NCBI GenBank assembly: GCA_005884825.1
Contig: VAZT01000173.1
Location: forward strand, 1-7,148
Reading direction: 5' to 3'
Source: Alphaproteobacteria bacterium
Lineage (GTDB): Bacteria > Pseudomonadota > Alphaproteobacteria > ATCC43930 > CGMCC-115725
DNA length: 7,148 nt
The notes below the pieces were generated by a model. The model worked only from the letters and a program-made list of their open reading frames with translations, did no database searches and was not told the DNA's origin. Positions 1 through 4,792 of the stretch are shown here, one piece after another. Position 1 is the first letter of the stretch. Each line of letters starts with the position of its first letter. The translations under genes were made by a program, and so were the position numbers.

Positions 1-28
1 GAGCAATACTCCTTGGATCGCCAGCCCG

Positions 29-50
29 GTGTGAACTGTCTCACACGTGT
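29..50. repeat. short inverted repeats near the left edge
   Basis: GTGTGA at 29-34 pairs with TCACAC at 41-46 across a six-base loop, and an eight-base perfect palindrome, ACACGTGT, lies at 43-50. They stand in a stretch (1-145) with no gene that I can recognise. The arrangement would suit a dimeric regulator site, but no neighbouring promoter can be assigned, so the function is open. Confidence 0.3.
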
Positions 51-145
51 TCCGATTCTTAATTAAGATTGCGGCGTTACCGCCGGTCAGCGCTGGAAGA
101 TTCGGCGCCTGCCGCGGCGCCCAACCTAAAGGCGAATTAACGTAG

Positions 146-340
146 CGCTCCGGCGCGGTACTCTCTAGCACGGGTTTCTCACCTCTGCCGGTAATCGTCG
201 GCTTTACGATCGGCTGCGGGTTTGGGGCCGCATACGAAGTCGCCGCCGGTCTGTGGTCGCTCATTCTACCCACCGGTCTCGCCCTGCTCGCATTCGTGAT
301 GGGCCGGATGCACAGGAACAATGTCGGGCACCATCGATGA
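146..340 (+). pseudogene. C-terminal remnant of a membrane protein, possibly DUF1275/YoaK family
   Basis: The frame is open from just after a TAG at 143-145 to the TGA at 338-340 and has no usable start codon near its beginning. From about 185 it encodes a glycine- and alanine-rich hydrophobic stretch (LPVIVGFTIGCGFGAAYEVA, then a second hydrophobic run, WSLILPTGLALLAFVMG, and a short basic tail). This looks like the last two transmembrane segments of a DUF1275 (YoaK-like) inner-membrane protein, in which a small-residue helix followed by an ALALLALVMG-type helix is usual. The rest of the gene (normally about 220 residues) is missing, so I read it as a remnant, not a small gene. The family call is by eye; that it is a truncated membrane protein is safer than its name. 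The intact dehydrogenase gene begins about 90 bases downstream on the same strand. Confidence 0.45.
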
Positions 341-417
341 GGACTGCTGTCATGAAGCACGGCCTCGGAGACATCCGATGTCCTCGAGCGTTTCACTCGC
401 AGGGTCAGCGGATCGGC

Positions 418-422
418 AGGAG
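418..422 (+). promoter_or_regulatory. ribosome binding site that fixes the dehydrogenase start
   Basis: AGGAG lies six bases before the ATG at 429. The longer frame that could start at ATG 321 has no comparable site, and its extra 36 residues do not resemble the start of this enzyme family, whereas residues from 429 begin directly with the first strand of the Rossmann fold. Confidence 0.75.
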
Positions 423-428
423 TGGGCC

Positions 429-1361
429 ATGAAAGTAGGAATAATTGGCGCAGGTGCCGTCGGGTCGGCGTGTCTGACGGCCCTCGTGTCCCGGGGTTGT
501 GCCCGCGAAATCATCGTCCTCAATCGCGATCGAAAAAGGGCACGAGGGCTGGTTACCGACGTCCAATACGGCGCGGTCTTGTCTCCCGCCGTCGAAGTGC
601 GGGAGGGTGATTACGCCGACCTGAAGGGCGCCTCGCTGGTCATGATTACCGCCGGCGTGAACGAAAAAACGGGCGGCGCCACTGACCGTAACGATCCGGC
701 CGGCAGGCTGCGACTCCTCGACACCAATGTCGAGGTCTACAAGGACATTGTCCCCCGCCTGCACGCCGCCGAGCCGCAGGCGCTGGTTCTCGTGGTCACC
801 GATCCGCCGGACCCTTTGGCCGACGCGGTCCGCCTGCTGGGGCACGAAAAAGTCCTCAGCACTGGCACATATCTCGACAGCTTGCGGTTCCGATTTCACT
901 TGGCCAGCCGACTAGGCGTCACCCCTGCCTCGGTCGATGCGCATATTTTGGGAGAGCATGGCACGTCCGAGGTGTTCGTTTGGTCTTCGGCGCGTGTCGC
1001 CGGAACGCCGATATTCGCGCTGCTTGAGCAACAGGCCCACAATCGCGAGGAATTCTGCCGCGATGTCGAGCACCAGGTCCGTTACGCGAATATCACCATT
1101 ATCGAGGGGATTGGCGCCAGTCAGCACGGAATCGGCATGGTTTCCGCGCGCATCGCGGAGATCGTGTTGCGCGATGAACGGGCGGCGATCCCGATTGGCT
1201 CCTATAACCCTCGCTATAACGTCACGCTCTCTTTGCCGAGCGTTGTCGGCCGGGAAGGTGTGGTCCAAGTGCTTGAACCTGAGCTTTCCGACAACGAAGG
1301 GCAAGCGTTGCAACGCAGCGCCGACACGTTGAAGGCTGCTACCGCTCGAATAAAGGTTTGA
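429..1361 (+). CDS. lactate/malate dehydrogenase family NAD(P)-dependent oxidoreductase
   Basis: A 310-residue cytoplasmic protein of the L-lactate/malate dehydrogenase family, which interconverts 2-hydroxy acids and 2-oxo acids. It opens with the Rossmann motif GAGAVG (residues 7-12). The catalytic set is present: the substrate-binding Arg at 93 (GRLRLLDTN), Asp150 and Arg153 in TYLDSLRFR, and the proton-relay His177 in GEHGTS. Length matches the family's usual 310-320 residues. Three positions are atypical. The residue ending strand beta-2, normally an Asp that selects NAD, is Asn32 followed by Arg (VLNRDRKRA), which could favour NADP. The mobile loop before Arg93 (about residues 77-92) is some eight residues longer than in ordinary lactate dehydrogenase. 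The conserved VTNPVD is VTDPPD, replacing a substrate-contacting Asn by Asp125. It is therefore a divergent subgroup, and its substrate cannot be read from sequence; calling it ldh or mdh would be overreach. The gene stands alone; no operon partner is seen. Confidence 0.9.
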   Translation: MKVGIIGAGAVGSACLTALVSRGCAREIIVLNRDRKRARGLVTDVQYGAVLSPAVEVREGDYADLKGASLVMITAGVNEKTGGATDRNDPAGRLRLLDTNVEVYKDIVPRLHAAEPQALVLVVTDPPDPLADAVRLLGHEKVLSTGTYLDSLRFRFHLASRLGVTPASVDAHILGEHGTSEVFVWSSARVAGTPIFALLEQQAHNREEFCRDVEHQVRYANITIIEGIGASQHGIGMVSARIAEIVLRDERAAIPIGSYNPRYNVTLSLPSVVGREGVVQVLEPELSDNEGQALQRSADTLKAATARIKV

Positions 1362-1420
1362 GGCCGTCCCCATTGCGTCTCACCAAGGCGCCTGGGCCCT
1401 GGCCGCGAGCGTCTCGAAGC

Positions 1421-1510
1421 GCTGGGCTCTCCGGTCATGACCCAGCCGACATCGACGTAACCGCCGTTGAAGCCGAACTGGGAGAGGACGTTTTGCGGCG
1501 TGGCAGCCAT
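1421..1510 (-). pseudogene. truncated minus-strand coding fragment, possibly porin-like
   Basis: Reading leftwards from the ATG at 1510, about 30 codons with strongly G/C-biased third positions encode MAATPQNVLSQFGFNGGYVD and then VGWVMTGE. A ribosome-binding-like GGAAGGA lies six bases before the ATG. After about residue 30 the bias is lost and the frame runs antisense into the dehydrogenase gene, so the real part seems to be cut off near 1421. The YVDVGWVMTGE stretch recalls a beta-strand of OprO/OprP-type phosphate-selective porins (YxxxxWxLTGE), which would make this an internal porin piece and the apparent start fortuitous. This is a weak call. Confidence 0.3.
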
Positions 1511-1525
1511 CGGCGGTCCTTCCAG

Positions 1526-1660
1526 TTACGGTCTGATCGTACAGTCATTGGCGGGCAGTTGGTCGCAATAGTGTCCTGCCGTCGAAGCGTCAGGATTGTA
1601 GGCTTGACAGCAGGCCGCCTCATCGCCAGCTGTGCCCTCCTGCTCACAGGGGTGGATCAT
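1526..1660 (-). CDS. possible small cysteine-rich ORF, uncertain
   Basis: A 44-codon frame starts at an ATG (1660-1658) that overlaps, on the opposite strand, the start codon of the gene at 1659. It ends with TAA in the same frame as, and 15 bases before, the ATG of the next minus-strand fragment. Its product has four cysteines and ends GHYCDQLPANDCTIRP, which looks more protein-like than a random shadow, but codon third positions are only moderately GC-rich. I do not recognise a family. It may be a remnant of an exported or metal-binding protein, or no gene at all. Confidence 0.2.
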   Translation of the reverse strand: MIHPCEQEGTAGDEAACCQAYNPDASTAGHYCDQLPANDCTIRP

Positions 1661-1934
1661 GGCAAAGCTCAGTTCACGACGCAGACGCCCACTACCCCTT
1701 ATGGTAGCCGAGTTGATGATGGCGTCGTGGGAGACGATTGCACGCCGAAGTCTGATGATGGCTAAGGGCACGTGCTCTCCCGCCGAATATCGGCGAATGG
1801 CAATGGAAAAAGCCGCCGCGATGCAGCTGTCGGCTTTGGCTGTGATGGGTGGGCGGGGCAAAAGACAGGCGCTGGCGCCATGGCATAAGCGCGCCACCGC
1901 GAATGCGAAGCGGCTGCGGAGAGGGAAAAGCTGA
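1659..1934 (+). CDS. small basic conserved-looking protein of unknown function
   Basis: A 91-residue protein starting at ATG 1659 with AGGGGTGG just upstream; a GTG at 1632 in the same frame is the alternative start and would add nine residues. The N-terminus is basic (MAKLSSRRRRP). Residues 14-36 form a Met-rich amphipathic stretch with SWETIARR, followed by TCSPAEYRRM (38-47), an Ala/Met helix (about 47-63), and a basic tail with LAPWHKRATANAKRLRRG. The pattern of helix, SPAEY and PWH..ATANA..R with basic ends resembles small alphaproteobacterial proteins usually annotated as hypothetical, sometimes compared with phasins; I cannot assign a function. No signal peptide or clear membrane segment. 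It converges with the dioxygenase remnant, leaving a 43-base gap between the two stop codons. It has not been disrupted, unlike its neighbours. Confidence 0.6.
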   Translation: MAKLSSRRRRPLPLMVAELMMASWETIARRSLMMAKGTCSPAEYRRMAMEKAAAMQLSALAVMGGRGKRQALAPWHKRATANAKRLRRGKS

Positions 1935-1977
1935 ACGGCCAACGAGAATGCGAGGCGGATTACCCGCCGGCAAGCGG

Positions 1978-2409
1978 TCAGATCGGTATTGCCAGCAACG
2001 TGTCGACCTGACGACTATCGAGCACCACAATCTTGCTTTCGAACCTCCAATTGCCGGCGTTGCGTCTGACCCGATCGACATAACGGCCGGCGCCGAAAAT
2101 CGTCATCTCGCCATCTTGCATCGTGCGCACGACGATAAAATTGGCCACGACATCGAGGTGATCCGACCGCTCCACCGCATCCCCGACAATCTTGATCGAC
2201 GAGACCAGGTGCCGGTAGCGCTGCGGCTCATAGATGTTGACTTCCCGCAAGCCGCTGACCCGATCCTTCAGCATATTGCGCGAGGTCGCGTAGATCAGCC
2301 CGAGCGGTAAACTTGCCTCATAATTCTCGGCCGAGGTAATCCGGTAGAAGCAGTCCTCGGTGAAAAAGTCGGGCCAGCGCTCGAGCTCATTGGTGAGCAG
2401 CGGTTCGAT
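1978..2409 (-). pseudogene. aromatic-ring-hydroxylating dioxygenase beta subunit, start degraded
   Basis: This frame encodes the small (beta) subunit of a Rieske non-heme iron oxygenase, a SnoaL/NTF2-like fold that packs beneath the catalytic alpha subunit. Typical features in order are ELERWPDFFTEDCFYRI, ENYEASLPLGLIYATSRNML, KDRVSGLREVNIYEPQRYRH, and a C-terminus IVVLDSRQVDTLLAIPI ending at a TGA. The WPDFFTED-CxYRI and LVxPI-type ending place it with the NagH/AndAd type (salicylate 5-hydroxylase, anthranilate dioxygenase small subunits, about 155-165 residues). The frame stays open to about 2490, but no ATG, GTG or TTG occurs upstream of the conserved start; the first internal ATG (2274) would lose about 45 conserved residues. 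The best guess for the ancestral start is the ATC at 2409, nine bases after an AAGG, giving about 143 residues. The family normally has some 15-20 more residues at the N-terminus. With no alpha subunit or electron-transfer genes nearby it is unlikely to work. Confidence 0.75.
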
Positions 2410-2420
2410 AGCTGCGGGCC

Positions 2421-2623
2421 TTATCGGGAGTGGGAGGTGACGATGCCAAAATCCTCCCCGAACTTCACACGATGCGCCGCCGCATAGGCTTCATAAAGGC
2501 CTGCGTCGAACAGGGCGCCAACTCCGTTTGCAGCTCTGCGCGCAACTTGTCATCCATCAGGGCAAAGGCTCCAATGAAATCGACCGGTTGGCCGTTTAAT
2601 AGCACCCATTCAGGCTGCGCCAA
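2421..2623 (-). pseudogene. small protein gene broken by a one-base frameshift
   Basis: A purine-rich ribosome-binding run (AGGAGGAGAGGAG) lies four bases before a TTG at 2623, which opens a frame reading AQPEWVLLNGQPVDFIGAF, ALMDDKLRAELQTELAPCST and QAF. As written, the frame then runs into a TGA at 2465. Shifting back by one base at the TTTA after QAF restores a sensible ending, YEAYAAAHRVKFGEDFGIVT, stopping with TAA at 2421. The joined product (about 67 residues) has the layout of small plasmid- or phage-borne hypothetical proteins ending with a DAYxxxHxxKFGExF motif. The simplest explanation is loss of one T in the coding strand. The dioxygenase beta-subunit remnant begins about 11 bases later, so the two may once have been one operon. 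Function unknown. In the same frame the reading is open to about 2698 without a start codon. Confidence 0.5.
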
Positions 2624-2868
2624 AAATCTCCTCTCCTCCTGTCGCTCGTGCCACCAGCGCGCTCTCGAGGAGATATTGGCGCGGTAGCTGTTAATTTTGG
2701 TTCATCGGGTCCTTAGCAGTCCGCGTTCGAAGATGTTCGTGTCAGGTCCGGTCGGTATAAGCGGCTTCGAAGAAGGAGACTTCGAGGGCGACAGCTCGCT
2801 GGAAAAGGTCGAAGTAAAACAGGCCCGGTCGCGTTAGCGTAAGCCGTTCCGATGATCGCTGAGTCTCC
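2624..2868. other. intergenic stretch without a recognised gene
   Basis: About 245 bases between the frameshifted small gene and the transposase remnant. A 34-codon frame on the plus strand at 2733-2837 (starting MFVSGPVGISGFEEGD) is acidic and looks mildly protein-like, but has no ribosome binding site or recognisable relatives. The part next to 2869 is presumably the upstream flank of the insertion element; I could not define its terminal sequence. Confidence 0.3.
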
Positions 2869-3234
2869 CTGGACCAAGATAGCACGATCATTGCCGTCGT
2901 CGAGATGAACCAGTCGAGTTGGCTGGTTGCCGGTATGCTTCCCGGCATTGAGCGCCAACCACGCAAGAAGCTGGAGCCGAGTGCAGAAAGGCTGCTTGGC
3001 CTGCTGCATCGCTGGCGTGACGAGGCGGTCAAGGCCGGCCGCAAGATCACGCGGATTGCACTGGCCTTCGAAGCTGGTCGGGACGGCTTCTGGTTGGCGT
3101 GCTGGCTGAGGGCGCGCGGGGTGGAGGCGCATGTGATCCATCCCTCGAGTGTCGCCGTATCGCGGGAACATCGCCGGGCGAAGACCGACCAGCTCGACAC
3201 CGAGTTACTGAAGCGGGGCTTGTTGGGGTGGCTG
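2869..3234 (+). pseudogene. IS110-family transposase, N-terminal fragment
   Basis: The first third of an IS110-family (DEDD) transposase. Reading from 2869 gives LDQDSTIIAVVEMNQSSWLV, where the family usually has Met at the first position; here the codon is CTG, so either CTG is used or the start was lost (ATG at 2905 is 12 codons downstream). The RuvC-like catalytic region is visible: the Glu of ALAFEAGRDGFWLACWLRA, then VIHPSSVAVSREHRRAKTDQ and LDTELLKRGLLGWL with its Asp pair. The family match stops after LLGWL at 3234; the frame continues to 3282 with unrelated residues (PIFVENAHPLRNRRQ). A full protein is usually 350-400 residues, so about two thirds, including the C-terminal serine-bearing transposase domain, is missing. 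It cannot move on its own. The fragment sits between the degraded dioxygenase region and the unknown gene at 3573. Confidence 0.8.
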
Positions 3235-3557
3235 CCAATTTTCGTGGAAAACGCCCATCCGCTGCGAAACCGACGTCAATGATTCGCGTCTCAGGCGCGT
3301 CGTCAAAACCTAATGCGATGCGATGGATTTCCCCACGTGAGCCGTGGTTCACCCGGTGGTCTTTTTCGGTACGACTGCCTCCTCTACGGTATGACCCCTC
3401 GACGCCGAAGATGCGCTGTGAGTCCGCTGGGCCCTGCCTCTCCGTCCTCCCGCGGAGCGACGGGACGCTCGGCACGATAGAGGTAACAAGTTATCATCTC
3501 CGCCATCGGGCCCGCGTGTGCTCAGGCTCGGTCGCGCAAACGCAGCGCCAAATTCTT
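3235..3557. other. stretch without a recognised gene after the transposase break
   Basis: About 320 bases. The sequence next to the break encodes, on the minus strand, residues such as ETRIIDVGFAADGRFPRKLA, which looks coding-like and may be the end of another mobile element or a repeat, but it has no start or stop that would make a gene. Long frames here on both strands seem to be by-products of high GC. Confidence 0.3.
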
Positions 3558-3564
3558 GGAGGAG
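3558..3564 (+). promoter_or_regulatory. strong ribosome binding site of the 152-residue protein
   Basis: GGAGGAG ends eight bases before the ATG at 3573. It selects this start within a frame that is open back to at least 3099. Confidence 0.75.
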
Positions 3565-3572
3565 CCCTGGAA

Positions 3573-4031
3573 ATGCCGGAACAGCCACAGCCCCAGCGGG
3601 TGCAGCAGTCGATGCCTGAGGAGGAGAACGGATGGCATCGCATTGATGCCGGGCCGCATCTGCTCATTATGTTCAATCCCAACCGGCAATTGCTCGGCCG
3701 GCAGCCGGACGAAATCGAACGGCCCTCGATCCTGGTCGCCGTCGCGGGCAAGCGGGAGCAGGCGCTCCGCTTCGATCCCTTCAGCCTGGGAAGCCATTAT
3801 CACATCCGCCCGAGCCAGCGTGGCCGGCAGATTCCGCTTTGGGTCGAAGAAGGGCAGACGCCGCTCGATGTCGCCCTGGCGTTCTTCGACAAGCCCTTGC
3901 GTTTTCGCGGGCTCCTCGCCCAGGCCGACGAAGACGATGTGGCGGCGCAGCTGGATGATGCCGACCTGGTGGGTGTCGCCCGGCAGATCCGGGACCGCTA
4001 CGCCTCCGCACGGCATATCACCGCAGCTTGA
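3573..4031 (+). CDS. protein of unknown function, 152 residues
   Basis: A well-formed gene: strong ribosome binding site, strongly G/C-biased third codon positions throughout and a clean TGA stop. The product is soluble, with no signal peptide or membrane segment. It starts with a Gln/Pro/Glu-rich 20-residue tail, then a compact region with WHRIDAGPHLLIMFNPNRQL, LGRQPDEIERPSILVAVAGK and REQALRFDPFSLGSHYHIRP (residues 21-80), then QIPLWVEEGQTPLDVALAFF (86-105), and a C-terminal acidic helical part (LLAQADEDDVAAQLDDADLV, 114-133; VARQIRDRYA). The alternating hydrophobic residues in the middle suggest a beta-rich fold followed by helices. I do not recognise a family and no catalytic motif stands out. 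The 243-residue frame on the opposite strand over the same region is a shadow. No partner gene is adjacent: transposase debris lies upstream and a repeat-rich spacer downstream. Confidence 0.75.
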   Translation: MPEQPQPQRVQQSMPEEENGWHRIDAGPHLLIMFNPNRQLLGRQPDEIERPSILVAVAGKREQALRFDPFSLGSHYHIRPSQRGRQIPLWVEEGQTPLDVALAFFDKPLRFRGLLAQADEDDVAAQLDDADLVGVARQIRDRYASARHITAA

Positions 4032-4057
4032 CGGCAGGGTAGTCCGACGGTTCGTCT

Positions 4058-4095
4058 CGCCACCACTCTGGCGGCCCGAGCCCTCATCTCGAGGG
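4058..4095. repeat. two small inverted repeats after the unknown gene
   Basis: CGCCA at 4058-4062 pairs with TGGCG at 4069-4073, and CCCTC at 4081-4085 pairs with GAGGG at 4091-4095. Neither is followed by a T-run, so a role in transcription termination is possible but poorly supported. Confidence 0.25.
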
Positions 4096-4133
4096 GGACC
4101 GACAGTTTGCAGACTCGCCGCTGGAGGAGACAG
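4091..4133 (+). repeat. 43-bp dispersed repeat, left copy
   Basis: A 43-base segment beginning GAGGGGGACCGACAGTTTGC that matches 6912-6954 in the same orientation at 34 of 43 positions by direct comparison. It lies between the unknown gene and the CAGGGAATT-rich spacer. Sequences of this kind recur in rhizobial accessory regions, so a dispersed repeat is the default reading; see the right-hand copy. Confidence 0.6.
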
Positions 4134-4160
4134 TCTTGAGCGAACTCGTCTCTGAACCCA

Positions 4161-4352
4161 AATTCCCTGGTAACAGGCAAAAATACAGGGATTTTCATCG
4201 TCGGAGCCTCCGAATACGACTAGTAGCTCGGAATCCAGAGCCAATTCAATCATTTACGACCCAATTCCCTACGCCTCGGAACAGGGAAGTTATTTTGGCC
4301 TAGCAGGGAATTAAATCGGCTCATCAGGGAATTAATCCGCCTGATCAGCGAA
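4161..4352. repeat. cluster of CAGGGAATT-type motifs, four with 21-22 bp spacing
   Basis: An AT-richer spacer with repeated short motifs. On the plus strand CAGGGA begins at 4186, 4282, 4304 and 4325, the last two as CAGGGAATTAA, and a diverged CAGCGAA follows at 4346. The spacings 22, 21 and 21 bp equal two helical turns. On the minus strand the same motif is read at 4161-4169 and 4263-4270 (AATTCCCT), each forming an inverted pair with the next plus-strand copy. Such arrangements occur in multiple protein-binding sites: the terminal repeats of some insertion sequences, iterons of replication origins, or tandem operators. No replication initiator or complete transposase is nearby, so the end of a lost mobile element is my preferred reading, by inference. 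Confidence 0.65.
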
Positions 4353-4378
4353 CCCCGCGATTTGGCCGTGATTTCAAT

Positions 4379-4661
4379 CTACGTAAACCGAGTGCCCGGA
4401 ACAACTCGTGCACGACGAGCAAGGCGCCGGAGGAAGATGCGGAGCCTCGCGAGGGCAGCGTGCGTCAGTGCGTCGGAGCCACCACCGTTCCTCAGCTCGA
4501 TTTGTACTTGGCACGGGTAGGTGATGGTCGTCGTGCTCGCGCCCGGCGATGCGCCGGGCACGCTCGACTTGAACAAGCTGTTCATCGAACCGCTTCACAT
4601 CCGCGGCAGCATCGGCCATGCGCTGCTCGCGCACCCGGTCGCGAGGCGCGCGCCGGCATAG
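4379..4661. other. coding-like scraps of uncertain strand
   Basis: Two short frames show strong G/C bias at third positions. On the plus strand 4524-4661 encodes 45 residues, MVVVLAPGDAPGTLDLNKLF then IEPLHIRGSIGHALLAHPVA, with a weak GGGTAGG upstream. On the minus strand 4379-4585 encodes 68 residues, starting MNSLFKSSVPGASPGASTTT. They share the same high-GC positions, so codon bias cannot separate them. I recognise neither. One is probably a gene fragment left among the repeats and the other its shadow. The remaining bases to 4792 show nothing further. Confidence 0.25.
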
Positions 4662-4792
4662 AGCCGTTCGGCAAGTGTCGGCGAGCCAGCGGATCCCCTC
4701 CGGATCGCGAGGGGTCACAACCGACCTCACTCAATCCTTGGGCAACCGCTGGTGAAGATAGATATGAATTGATCGCTGCAAACCGCTATTAG

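Noticed and set aside
33..44. GAACTGTCTCAC, matching the antisense of a conserved 23S rRNA segment
   Set aside because: Similarity ends after 12 bases; no rRNA continues on either side.
321..428. N-terminal extension of the dehydrogenase from ATG 321
   Set aside because: No ribosome binding site at 321, the extra residues are not family-like, and a good site precedes ATG 429.
405..899. 164-codon minus-strand frame
   Set aside because: Antisense to the dehydrogenase gene; shadow with no motif of its own.
2713..3200. Two overlapping 152-codon minus-strand frames
   Set aside because: Antisense to the IS110 transposase fragment, whose plus-strand motifs are clear.
3099..3572. Long upstream extension of the 152-residue protein
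   Set aside because: It crosses the transposase fragment in another frame, has irregular composition and lacks a start signal; the strong ribosome binding site at 3558 marks the true start.
3522..4253. 243-codon minus-strand frame
   Set aside because: Antisense to the 3573-4031 gene, which has the codon bias and ribosome binding site; the minus frame also runs through the repeat-rich spacer.
4161..4352. CRISPR array or replication origin
   Set aside because: Motifs are too short and spacers too small for CRISPR, and no replication initiator gene is in the window.
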